Assembly (NCBI GenBank): GCA_001632425.1 | Contig: KV425551.1 | Span: forward strand, 1,406,696 to 1,470,695 | Direction of reading: 5' to 3' | From: Neolentinus lepideus HHB14362 ss-1 | Lineage: Eukaryota > Basidiomycota > Agaricomycetes > Gloeophyllales > Gloeophyllaceae | Length of the DNA: 64,000 bases | Shown: positions 9,368 to 20,508 of the stretch, one piece after another | Position numbering within the stretch: position 1 is the stretch's first letter | How the letters are laid out: every line of letters begins with the position of its first letter | Position numbers and translations under genes: made by a program | The notes under the pieces: generated by a model | Seen by the model: only the letters and a program-made list of their open reading frames with translations | The model's database searches: none | What the model was told of the DNA's origin: nothing

Positions 9368-11515
9368 TTACCGCCTTCTCGACCCTCCACCTCCGCCCAA
9401 CACAATCAACCTACTCTTCTTCTTCCTCCCAGTACTCCTCGACTCGAGATCATGCCAAGCAGCATCCCATTCCTCGTCATCCACATGCTGTCGTTGGGCG
9501 CCACCTCTCTGCGTAGGCCCAGGTACAGCCCGGCCGCTTGCACCGGCATGCGCTGCACTCGCGAAACTCCTAGCACCCCATGCACCTGGCACCTGTGGCT
9601 GCTGTATCGCAGGCTCCGAGATTGATACCTCCTCAACAGGTGTCTCCGCTCTGTCCACTTCGATCAGAGACGGCACCACAGCCGGCGCGAACCCGGCCCA
9701 TTCATTGTTCCTCAGTCCAGAGCTGATGAGTCTCTCCCGCTCGCGCTCCTCCGCGCGGACCTTGGCCTTATCATCCTTCCTCTCCTTCTCCTTCCTCCGC
9801 GCTCTACGGCTCTTCAGTGCACCCTCGAAGCTTCTGAGGCCTTCCACACCGACGACGTCCTCCAGGTTCGCTTCGACGAAGACGACGTCCGCGCCCTCAG
9901 GCATGTATGCGAGGTACTTGCACCGCTTACGCAGGTCGTCGTTCACGCTGCCCTCGGAGAACGCTTCGACGCGCACGCTGATAGTATCCGGGAAGGAAGA
10001 ATAACTATGAAAGTGCGAGAAGAGGATCTTGATGTCCAATGGGTGCAAGAAAATGGGGAGACCGGAAGCCGACTGGTAGAAGTAGTACGTCTGAGTAGAA
10101 GGTGGAGGAGGATTGACGTTGCGCCTCTGCCGCGAATTTCGGCCAGAAGCAGCATTAGCCGGGGAGGACTTCGTATTAATGGCAGATGATGGTGTTGCAG
10201 GATGAGGAGAATTCGGGTAACCAGTAGACTGAGTAGCCAAGAATTCGTGCGGGACTTCAACGGTGTCCTGTTCATCAGCCTGCGCTTGCTCCTCAACTTT
10301 GCGCTGAGTAGCACGCGAAACTCGGGCTTCGATCTCACTCTGATCTCGATGGGCCTTGTCGACAGTATCACGTAACATGGGGGTCTCCAGAGCAGATGCT
10401 TTTGCAATTTGAAGCCGGACCTTCTCCGCAGCAGCGTCAACAAAAGTCACGGACAGCTCATCCCGCATCCCAACAAGTGTGCGCCGTTCAGTAGCCAAGT
10501 CGTCCAGGTCCTTAGTCAGGTCTTGGATTAGATACGCAGGAGTAGCCAGCATGAACTTGGAGTAAGTGTAGACGTCCGGCAGGAAGTGGAAAGGAGCCTG
10601 GTGAGGAGGAAGGAGTTCCGAGGGCCAAGTGGAAGACCGAGGCAAAGCGAGAGTTGTGATCTGAGGACGCTGCATGAGGCGCATACGGATCGTCGAACCA
10701 GGCCAGCCAGTTGGGAAAGCGGTGAGATCCGTATTGGAACCAACCGAAGAAGACTCGGCTGGTGCTTGCTCCAAATCTTCGTCAATGTGCGGGGGACCAT
10801 CGTACCATTTGACGCTCTTGAGCTGCTTCTCGTTGATCGAATCGAAGCAAATGGGGCAGCGGACCCACCCCTTGTCAGAGGTATTAACAAGATGTAAGAT
10901 ACAAGGATAACAATATACCTGACCGCCACATGTCAATACTGGAATTCATCTTTGTGCTTTACACTTACATGTCCGCATTTCGTCATACGAGGAGCGGTGG
11001 GAGGAGAAAGGCATATCGGGCACGTCTGGAGACCTTGGTCATGACTGAGAACAGTACCGTTGCCAGAAGTAGAGGCCGCCGCGGACGTCCTGGGCACGAT
11101 TATCTGGAGGATATCTTGCCATTGGAAGTAGCTGCAGCACACGTAAGGTGAGAACGGCTATGATAAGTGATAACGGTTTGGAAGCACGTACATGTCCGGG
11201 TCCGCAAAATGTACAGTGTAATCGCCACCAGGGTTCATTAGGAACCGATACTGTGCATTGAGGAACCCTGCAGGATAGTAGATCGTCAACGTCTCGCCTA
11301 GCCATGATACAAATCAATTGCTCACTCTCTTTGTTCCATACACCCTGCTGCGTCCCTGTCCTCCTGCTCCTCCGAGGAAGGCTCTGCACCTGAGACTGCC
11401 TCGGGGGCAACGTAAAGTTGAGAAGGTGGTTTAGAGACTGATTGCCAGTCATCTTTGAATTCGATGAGCGCTTCCTCGGGGTAGTGGACGGTGTCGTGCC
11501 CGCCTGGGACGTCAT
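9368..11515 (-). CDS. RNF10: RNF10/Mag2-type RING finger E3 ubiquitin ligase
   Basis: Exons are 11515..11326, 11267..11192, 11131..10969 and 10918..9368, giving 659 residues in phase. The start MTSQAGTTPSTTPRKRSS precedes a conserved SLNHLLNFTLPPRQ block and KERFLNAQYRFLMNPGGDY, typical of the RNF10 family. The RING finger spans exons 3 and 4: CPICLSPPTAPRMTKCGHV, then YCYPCILHLV and CPIC, in the order C-x2-C...C-x-H...C-x2-C...C-x2-C. Downstream come a Lys/Glu-rich coiled stretch and the family's C-terminal region (YYFYQSASGLPIFLHPLDIK, then LAYMPEGADVVFVEANL). In yeast and animals this family ubiquitinates 40S ribosomal proteins during stalled-ribosome quality control; I infer the same role. 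It shares a divergent promoter with WBP11. The start could lie further upstream, since N-termini vary. Confidence 0.9.
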
Positions 11516-11937
11516 TGAAGCTGGTAAAATAGTATTACAGAAGTCGTCGAGGTGGTCGCTGGAGATGATGTCGATAGTGGGGAGCCTCCCTTGGGAATTG
11601 GGAAGCTACCACCACAGAAGCGGTGAAGAGCCTCGATGGGCAACGAGTGACTCAAGAACGGTAATTAGGGGGCCACGTGCGTCGGACGCGAAGGCCCGCG
11701 GGGCCCGACGTCGTTCCTTCCTCCTCATCGTCGTGATCAACGGTGATGAACGTTGTCAGTCGCTGCAGCGAGGCAGCATTATACTTGAACTGGGAACATC
11801 GTTCATCAACGCGTTTTCCCGTATTATATTCACCTCGACTGTAACTGCTACGGAGTGCTACGATCTGGCCACGTAGTGGTCCGCTGCCACACTCATCACG
11901 ACCTCAACATCAGCACTTTTCTCGTACCCCAAACACC
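11516..11937. promoter_or_regulatory. Divergent promoter region RNF10 / WBP11
   Basis: 422 bases separate the two opposing start codons, so both promoters must lie here. I see no TATA box I would trust. A GC-rich patch lies near 11670-11720. Confidence 0.45.
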
Positions 11938-13588
11938 ATGGCAAAGAAGAACCTCAATCCAGCTGATGCCTACCGTGCGCCGTTTGACTTATATGAGATG
12001 CTACTCGAGCTAACGAGCCCCCGTAAGGCAAGACACAACGCAAGAAGGAGCTGAAGAAGGCAAGTGCACAATCCATCTCACATTGCCTATTTCTAACTTC
12101 TGTACTGTTTAGTAGAACAAGGAGCAGAGACAGAAGAACCGCGACTTTGCGTTAGTCAAAAAGGATACGTCTGGTGCGTTACAACCCCAACACGTCTCCG
12201 TTCATTCACAGACGTCGGACTATAAGAACTCGACAGTGAGCTTGCTACCCTCGAAGCCAAGGCGGAGCAAACAAAGGAGGACAAGGAGCGTATAACGGAA
12301 CTCAAAACTGAGTTGGAGAACATTCAGAAGAAGAAAGATGAATATGTCGCAGAGCACCCAGAGCATCGGCATCTCGTATTCAGACGTCGGAAGGCCAAGG
12401 ATGGTGAGGAAGAGCCAGATAAACCAAAGGGGCCTCAAACGCGGAATGTGTTCAATAAATACGGTATCCCACGACATCCTGAACGGAGTATTTACTACGA
12501 CCCGGTCTATAATCCGTATGGAGTGCCTCCTCCCGGCATGCCTTACATGGAGAGACGTGAGCTTGTGACTGTCCTCTTCCACCGTGGCGCTCTGACGGTC
12601 TTGCAGCATTGAGACCCGATGAAGTCGCTAGTGACCAGGAGAACTCTGAAGGTTCGTGAATATTTTGCATCTTCTCACAACACATGAATGACGGCAAACT
12701 TTAGGTGATTCCGATGATGACATTATCATGCCCGAGGGTCCCCCTCCTGGAGCAAATGAGAGCGACGTAGATAGCGATGATGATATACCAATGCCTGAAG
12801 GGCTACCACCGGCTGAGCCAGGCGAAGGTGAGATTAATGATGCGTCTGCATCGAATATTCTCTTGCGTTCGATAGGTCCACCATTACCACCAGGTCCTCC
12901 TCCCTTTCGCAGTCAAGCATTTCCATTACATTCCAATGGTACTCTCCCCTTTCCGCCGCCACCTCCTCCTGGATCAGTACCTGGCCATCCGGTAGGATTT
13001 CTGCCACCGCCCACTCCCTTTGTAGGCTTCCCTCAGATGCCATTTTCCCCTCCCCCTCCCCCTGGTTTCACAATCCCACCACCTCCTGCAGGATTTCCCG
13101 TGCATCAAGGCTTACCCCCGCCTCCACCTGGCTTCTTTCCTCGTCAACAGTCAAAAGGATCTATGCAAGATCCCTTGTCCTCAATCCCTCACCAAACCTT
13201 CCAGGGACATCGTGCTACCAGAGCTACAATGCCACCACCACCACCCACGTCCGGGCTTCCTCCGAAGCCCGCTGCGGAAGTGTCTGCTGCTGCTACCGTG
13301 TCCGCTGCACCGGAATTGCGCGACTTGAAGAAGGAGAGCACGGCCTTTGTGCCCACAGCTCTGAAGCGGAAGAAGGCAGGGGTGGGGCCGGCCGGCCCAT
13401 CGAAAATTAACGCGGCACCGTCGGTTGCTGGGGGTGAGAGTGAGAAGGGTCGAGCGCGGCCGGATTTGATGAGCACGTTGAGAGGGACGCTCGGAGAAGG
13501 TAAAGCGCATGCAGGGAAGAGTAAAGTGCAACCTAAGGGAAAGGATGACTATGCTAAGTTCATGGAGGAATTGGGTGATATTTTGTGA
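11938..13588 (+). CDS. WBP11: WBP11-like pre-mRNA splicing factor
   Basis: Exons are 11938..11974, 12028..12059, 12116..12173, 12227..12556, 12607..12651 and 12705..13588, giving 461 residues in phase. The N-terminus, MAKKNLNPADAYRKTQRKKE then LKKNKEQRQKNRDFALVKKD, is the Wbp11 domain; next comes a Glu/Lys coiled coil, then NVFNKYGIPRHPERSIYYDP and NPYGVPPPGMPYMERPLRPD. The C-terminal half is packed with acidic Ser-Asp patches and long Pro runs (PPPPPG motifs) that bind WW and SH3 domains. In animals the protein joins the spliceosome with PQBP1. The second intron (from 12060) starts GCAAGT, a GC-AG intron, and its acceptor offers two adjacent AGs of which only the second avoids an in-frame stop. 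Product identity is firm. Confidence 0.92.
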
Positions 13589-13822
13589 TGTTCTACATCA
13601 TATCCTCCGTGCTTTGGATTCTTTGAGATCTTCTGTAACTCTACTTTACTGTCAGATTGACAACATCTGTCCGTATACTTCCGATATGTTTCGCTGCACT
13701 TCGAGAATATCTTTGGTTTGTCGGAACAGTTACATCGCTATCGCTACATAAGCTTCCGAATATTCCGGCTCGAGACCAAGTCCGCGCACATGTTACTGTC
13801 CCTATGATCCTGCATACTTCCC

Positions 13823-15400
13823 ATGGTATCCGAGCGCATCCGACGACGCCAACCTTATAATGAGACATCCATCCCGGACCTATCGGTAGGCAGCGCTATC
13901 GAGACGTCGAATTTACTCGCCATGAGTACCATGAGTGTCATCCATACCGAATCTGCAATCCTCCTTACACCTCGCCCGTTCGAAGAACGGGCCGGGAGAT
14001 TCCTACTCTTACCTTTACTACCGCGGAGACCCCCTCCGAAGACTCTGCCGCTTGAGGTTTGGGAGCAGATCATTGAGGACCTGCTGCATGATGATTCGGC
14101 CTGGGAGGTGGCGAGGCGGAAGATGGTACGAACGTGCCGAAGAGATATCTTGTTGGTGTGCAAGACTCTCAATGTGAGTAATCGTAATCTCTGGTCGCGT
14201 GCTTGGGCTTTACTGGAACAGACTTGAATGTTATGTTCATGACATTGTAAACTCCATCACCAGGATTTCTTGAGTATAACTGATTGCACCCGGTATATGT
14301 AGAACATCGCCCTACCTATCTTCTACTCTCGAGTCCGACTCAATTCCATAAGAGCTCTAGAGAAATTCACAAACCACTTGCACTCATCCGATGAGAAATG
14401 GGATTCGCTTAGGCGGATACCCTACTCTACCCCTGGCCGCTGGGTACAGCGGCTCGATATCTCACCTATCAAGTGCACTACACGATGCGAGGAATGCCAT
14501 ATAGACGCCCTCCTGACGCAACTCTTCCCCCTTGTGCCGTGTCTCAAGGAGCTGTATTTCAGTCCTCATGTACAAGCGACCGGTCGTGTCTTGGACTCCT
14601 TGGCTAGCGGCGATGCGAGCGAGCACCTGATGGTCTTGAAGGGCGTGAAGGGGATTGTTTCTCCAGGATCCGCACTTGCTGCTTGTCGAGACCCCTTGGT
14701 ACGCGTCCTTCGCGCGTGTAGAAATATGAGAGAATTGGAGATTGTCGGACCCGGATTCGACCTTTCAGATCCTGACTTATGGGAAGCGGGCGAACCTCTG
14801 CCTGATGCGATATTTACTCCCTTGGACCTGCCTCATCTCAAAGCCTTGACAATCCTGTCGACACACTCCTCGCCACTTTTGTTCGCGCTCTTGCATTCCC
14901 CGTTGCCCTCTTTGACAAGTTTAACGATCACCCCTTACCATGATATCTCGTACCCAGCCTCGCTTGTTTCAGAACTTATCCAGGTTCATGGAAAGAATCT
15001 CCGTTCCTTATCCCTGTATACCCCGAAGTCATGGCCGACTATACTCCATACTTCCCCGTCGAATTTGTTACAGACGGCGCCAAATCTTAAACATCTTTCC
15101 TTGGAAAACCCCGTCCCGTCTCTTTTACCCCCTTCCATCATCGCGGGTGGGTCGCATCCCCTCCAGATAGTATCTGTGCCCCGACCCAGTGCTCAGTTCC
15201 TCAATTCTCTGGAGAGCATACTCTCGACTCTACCCTCCCTTGTGGCCGTTCGGGCAAGAGACGTGCATTGGCTAAGAAAGGGTATATCTTCACGAGCGCA
15301 GGAAGCTGGCGTTCAGGGGCTGATGAGAGAATGGAAGAGACGGCTTGCTCGGAGAGGAATTAAAATCTTGGATGCGGACTGGAAGGAATGTTTGGATTAA
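13823..15400 (+). CDS. F-box/leucine-rich protein
   Basis: Exon 1 is 13823..14173 and exon 2 is 14303..15400, giving 482 residues. The F-box lies at about residues 72-130: LPLEVWEQIIEDLLHDDSAW, ILLVCKTLNNIALPIFYSRV. The rest is built of leucine-rich phrases (LPHLKALTILS, LPSLTSLTIT, APNLKHLSLE) as in fungal F-box proteins that act as substrate receptors of SCF ubiquitin ligases. The substrate is unknown. The intron starts GTGAGT and ends TGTAG. It is not clearly paired with any other F-box gene in the window. Confidence 0.82.
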
Positions 15401-15608
15401 ACGTATAGGAGAGGTGTTTGTCTTGGGTACCGGTTGTACTTCACAGGACTCCATTGGAATGTACTATCCGTTGTGTTATTCACTTGTTACTGTTGTACTT
15501 TTAGTTGTAGACCGAGATAATATAACTACTCGTACTTCTTTGGTGAGGTGTTCAGCGATACAACTCAGCGCAACCTCTTCTTCTTGCGGTTTGTGCGCCA
15601 CAATCATC

Positions 15609-16278
15609 ATGATGGGCCCGCTCTTTTTCTCAACCATCGAAGTAACTCGTCAGGCCTTCTACAGGTCCTCCCTTTCGTACGCCATCGTGAACTTGAAGCC
15701 GATTGTGCCAGGCCGTGAGACATCTCAGGAAGTCATCTAAATCGCAAGATCTGACTGCATTAAATATATGTCATGTTGCAGATGTCTTGGTCATACCGAT
15801 CCGACCCGTACTACGTCTCGCAGACCTCGATGCATCCGAGTTATCATCCCTAATGACCTCGGTTCAGACAGTGGGCAAAGTCATCGAGCGCGTCTATGGT
15901 GCTGATGCTTTGACGATTGCATGTCAGGTTAGCTTATCCTAGCATGCAATCGCCTCTGCATCGTCCTATATATTCAACCATTTTCACTCTTCGCAGGACG
16001 GAAAAGCTGCAGGACAGAGTGTCCCTCATCTCCACTTCCACCTCCTCCCTCGTAAACTACAAGGGGATCGCTTCCAAGGCAATAATGATGCGGTGTACCC
16101 CGAGCTTGAGCGATCTGAAGGGACCTTGCCTCGGGATCTCCAGTCCGCTATAGGCGGAACGACGAGGGTAGAGAGTGCTCCCGTCAAAATGGACGCAGAT
16201 GAAGACAGAAAACCAAGAACTATAGAGGAGATGGCGAAAGAAGCTCAATGGTTGAAGACCTTCTTCGACCAGGCATGA
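15609..16278 (+). CDS. HNT2: FHIT-type diadenosine polyphosphate hydrolase (HIT family)
   Basis: Exons are 15609..15714, 15782..15927 and 15997..16278. Two ATGs lie in tandem; starting at the second (15612) gives 176 residues. The protein reads MGPLFFSTIEVTRQAFYRSS, LSYAIVNLKPIVPGHVLVIP, IRPVLRLADLDASEL and ends the core with QSVPHLHFHLLPRK, the histidine triad HxHxH whose central His is the nucleophile. This pattern, and the roughly 150-residue core, identify bis(5'-adenosyl)-triphosphatases of the Fhit/Aph1/Hnt2 group, which cut Ap3A to AMP and ADP. Splice joins recreate the family sequence exactly. The C-terminal tail is acidic and polar as in fungal members. Confidence 0.93.
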
Positions 16279-16583
16279 GGTCATTACCAAACTTACTACG
16301 ACCAGAAGAAATGTAGATGATAGATGTCTGTCACGGAACGATAAACGGTATCCCAAACTGTGATTATGAGTGATATAGACACAAATTAGGAGATGAACCA
16401 AGAAAACATATCCTACTAGTAACATAAGATTACAGACAACATTGCTGTACAGACCAGCCCTCCCATTTCCCCGAAGTGGTTATTCAATACAGTACCGGGC
16501 ATTCAACTCGTCTATTCGTCACAGTCATTTGTACACTGCACCTTGCGGTCGGTGACGACGGTCCAACGGTGGGAGTCCGCCAG
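16279..16583. other. Convergent intergenic region
   Basis: 305 bases between the stop codons of the HIT hydrolase (+) and the unknown gene (-). It probably holds both 3' untranslated regions; no other feature seen. Confidence 0.45.
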
Positions 16584-18168
16584 TCAGTCCGATGGCAGAG
16601 GTACGGTTGTGCCAGGCGCCTGAGGAGATGTCACAGGAGACGTGGGTGGATTGTTCTGCTCCCAAGTGGAAGGAATAAGAGCGACACAGAGTATCCATGT
16701 CGCCGTCAATACGACACCATTGCCTGACAGGGAGAGATGAGATTGAGTGAGAAATGAAAGGGAATAACGCTAACGTTATCTTCACCTTTATCGTATGACT
16801 TGATCGCACTCCAGCTCCAGGCAACGAAACCTCCGATGTACCCTACATATGGAAGTAGCCGTGTCACCAGCACGGCAGCTGGTCTGAGCTGGATTGGCAA
16901 TATCGACACCGGGATGTTGTCACATAGCCATTTGAGAGCGGTAGTAAACATGGCTGCGCGTTTGGCGGCAGCCAATTTCTGATCGTTCAAGACCTGAAGT
17001 ACCGGAGGTGGCAGATAGCTGGCGGAACATTCAGAAGCGGGTCAGCCGTGACAAATGGCGATTAGCAAACTAACACTTACATACGGTAACCCCACCACAT
17101 AACTTGCAAAGATATCTTCGTCCTAGATGGAACCCAGACCTTTTTCTCGACATGAACTTTCTTCTCACCCTTCCCCTTAGACACAGGCCATGGCCACTGT
17201 GGCCAGCTCCAACCATGATGATGACTTTGGCTTGGTTCACCGTTAGCAGGCGGTTCGCCATCACCCGCCACCGATGCAATGCCAGAGTCGTCATCATCCA
17301 GCGAAATGACTTCCGACTGGGCCAGTTCCACTATAGAATCCGTATCGGGCGAAGGAATGAGAGGGCCGTATAACATGACACTGGAGTTATCGTCTTCTAC
17401 GACCTCTTCGTCCTGTGCGCCGTCATTAGATGATCCCGCACCAGGACTGCTGTCTGCGCCTTCAACCTTAGGGTGGGACCAAGGCGATTTTAGACGATCC
17501 AAAATGGAAAACACAGATTGTTTTCCCTTAGTGAATGTTCCGTTCATGATTACCGCCGATGAAAGCATTTTAATGAGTAAGGCGTCCCGGAGAGGAGGCG
17601 GAGGGGGTTCCGATGGTGCTCCTTCAGTTGGTTGGGTCGAAGGAGGAGTCAGCGTCATGGAACTTAAGATGTCTCGTATTTTACGAGCCAGAAAAGCGGG
17701 CTCTGGCGTATTGTCTGATGAGCGTCTGTTGACATTGTCAGGAATTGTATCTCCTTGCACCAGAGGCGCAGGGGTCGGGGGCGGGGGGACTTGGGCGGAG
17801 TCATCAACTGATAGTGCAGCGGTATTATCGACACTGTCGTTGATCCCCTCTGGAATGTGTGGCTGTACTTGGTCATCTCCAGACCAATGCGCGGGCGGGA
17901 AAGAAGGAGTATCCGTCTTGCTCGATTTCTTGATATTCAAAATCTCTAGAAATCGATCGAATGACATGGACTGCATCGGCTGCGCAGAGGCTTGTGATCG
18001 CGTCGTTTCAGGTGTCGTATTATCATTAACTGCGCCGGTATCCCGGTCCCCTGCCTGCCTTCTGTTCCACACCGAAGAGGTGCGATTAAGACTGAGAACT
18101 CTAAGCAAGTGGGCAACAGGACCAGGAGCTGAGGTCCTAGGCTGTGAATCATCCCTGTCCGTGGGCAT
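16584..18168 (-). CDS. Unknown protein with C-terminal membrane segments
   Basis: Exons are 18168..17081, 17018..16786 and 16723..16584, giving 486 residues in phase. Residues 1-360 are polar, Ser/Pro/Asp-rich and probably disordered; a small hydrophobic patch FDRFLEILNIKKSS lies near residue 70 and DALLIKMLSSAVIMNGTF near 200. The C-terminal quarter is conserved-looking: VWVPSRTKISLQVMWWGYRI, then YLPPPVLQVLNDQKLAAAKR, then a hydrophobic region AAVLVTRLLPYVGYIGGFVA and, after a short loop, GNGVVLTATWILCVALIPS. That suggests two membrane segments near the C-terminus. Splicing in this way joins two otherwise separate open frames. I do not recognise the family. Confidence 0.65.
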
Positions 18169-18519
18169 GATTCGAGGACGCGACGATGCAGTAGAAGGGA
18201 AGCCTGCGCATGCAATCCATGCGAACGTCTAAATAGGAGTTAATTAGCTCATAGTGCGTGGAGGTGTGGGAAACGCACCATTGAACTGATGAGTTGTATA
18301 TCTTAGTTCAGCAGTGGCCAGTGTTTTCTCATCTGGCACATTTATCATCACATATCGAGCTGATCGAGAAATGAACACCTTGAGAGTTTTGCTTAAAGTC
18401 GATTGGAGGTATCGGACACAATGGAATCATGTCACGCAATATTGTCAATACAAAGGCATGGTCGTGACGAAGATGATTACTTAAATAAACGAGGCCAACA
18501 AAGCTTGCTCGAGTTTATC
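18169..18519. promoter_or_regulatory. Divergent promoter region
   Basis: 351 bases between the start codons of the unknown membrane gene (-) and F-box gene A (+). It should hold both promoters; no specific element stands out. Confidence 0.4.
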
Positions 18520-20106
18520 ATGATTTTCACCACCTGGTCCGGTGAGTAGGCTAGTGTTGGTGTGGCATGCTCACTTAATTAGCACTGGCACCGCTAGAGC
18601 CGGTACGACGGGGGGAAACTATCCTCACTCGAGTACCAGCAGATGTCTGGTTTCATATTCTCGAGTGCTTCCTTACCATGATCACGCGCAGCAGGTACTA
18701 CAAGCGTGGTGTGGCGACTCTTACCTTGGTCTGTCGCTATTTCTGCATGGTCTGCCAACATCATTTGTTCCATGTTCTGAAATACGACGTCGCCATGGAC
18801 TACACCGACTCTCGGGGTTATATTCGTCAACTCATGTGGTGTCAGCATATTACGAAGAGAAGACCCGGGTCCACAGCTCTAGCACGCTCTGTGAGATCAT
18901 ACGTTCTGCGCGACTCGAGAGCTGACTTCGTCCGACACTCCAGCAAGCTGGTCATCAGACCCCTACTACTGGATCATACCGAAATTCTGCCATCTCTCTG
19001 CAATTTACAGAGCCTGACACTCAAGCATCTGGTCATAGACGATAGGATTTTGGAGACTGTATTAGGTTTGGAAAGCCTGACATTCCTGGTCCTCCACGGT
19101 TGCATCATTCTTCGAGCTGAAGAACACGAGCCACTCTTGCCAATTTGTTCGAAGAAGCTAGGATACTTGGAGTGCTTTGACAACGATTGGCACCCTCGTA
19201 TCTCTACTGAACTTTTATTCGCATCTGTGGCACCATCTTTGCGTGGTCTTTGCACCAACGACTTCATGTTATCCTCAGAATGGCTCCAACTCCTTCGACA
19301 TAGTCCTCTGGAAGAACTCATGGTACCCTACCCGAAATCCGCGAAACATCGTTCTTCGCTTGTCGAATTTCTCAATATCATGCCAACGATCCGCAAGCTT
19401 CACCTCCATAGCACTAACAACACATTGATAGATTCGGAAGGTCTTCCAGGCATACGAGACGTCGCACTGCCGAATCTTTCATGGGTGTCATGCCCATCAT
19501 CCTGTCTTCCCCAGTTAGTCCCAGGTCGACCGCTGCAAGGTATACAGGTCGAAACCGACCCCCAGACACCAACGATGAAGGATGAAGTCCCGGCGATTAC
19601 TGAGTCTACTGCCACCGTTGTACATCTATGCCTATCTGTCTCACAATGTGCGGAGTTTGTCATGTCGGACATATTTCCGGCTCTGCAGACGCTCCATGTC
19701 TATTCCGGCCGGGCTCGTGAAGCAGTGAGTCATCACCTTTTGGATTGCGGGAGCCTGTTTATGTCTGCTCTTCCTCTAGCACCAGCCGTTCGTTCTTACA
19801 GCAGGTGATCTACCGGCGACCATCCGCGGGCTCAGCTTAGGTGTTGATTTACTCATACTTCGCCGGCCACCACTTCTGGATCACTTCCTCGAGTTAGGCA
19901 AAGAGTATGGTTTGCATGAGTATCGAGAGACGCGCGACATCCTTGCCGCCTTCTTGTCGCAGTTGGCAGTCCTGAGCCTCGGTTGCGACGTAGAGTGGCG
20001 CCGCGCAACCGGGGAGGAGTGGATACGGATGAACATCTCAAAGAATGACGTCCGACATCGACGAATGGTTAGGGCTCATGCACGGAGAGGCTGTGGGGTG
20101 GATTGA
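18520..20106 (+). CDS. F-box/LRR protein A (paralogue of A')
   Basis: Exons are 18520..18541 (22 bases), 18583..19724 and 19780..20106, giving 496 residues. The first exon encodes MIFTTWS; the F-box follows: VPADVWFHILECFL, LTLVCRYFCMVCQHHLFHVL. A leucine-rich body follows (LQSLTLKHLVIDD, LESLTFLVLHGC, LSWVSCPSSCLPQLVPGRP, LQGIQV) and ends with FVLTAGDLPATIRGLSLG. Gene A' at 23086-24692 on the other strand has the same number of exons, the same phases, a first exon of the same 22 bases and the same total length. Probable role: SCF substrate receptor, target unknown. Confidence 0.8.
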
Positions 20107-20508
20107 CTTTTAAATACGAAGCTCGAGTTTGGTTCGCTATAGAGCGACTAGGAGAGAAGGTGCCCGTCGAGTTTTCAGAAGAAATTTGGATTGCCAACTT
20201 TGACCAGTCACACTTTGCCATATATATGAAAAGCAGTGTGCAATAAACCGCATCCTCTGCATCCTTCACCAGCAGGCCTTCACGTTCAACATGGCAATGA
20301 AGTCAGAGTCGCCGCAACGATTCAGAATAGCTTCGTCGATATTGTTGGCGGACTTTGCTAAGTCGTCGCCTGCCGCCCGGACCGAGATGTTCAATGGATT
20401 GAATGATCCGGTCATGCGTCGGCCTCCTCCAAATCCGCCGTCGTTGACCTCGACCAGAGCCCGACTTGATGCTTTTAAGATCCACCTTGGCCATATCCTA
20501 CTCGCTCA
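20107..20508. other. Spacer between F-box genes A and B
   Basis: 402 bases. An open frame begins upstream of gene B in another frame, but it has no family resemblance. It probably holds the A terminator and B promoter. Confidence 0.4.
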
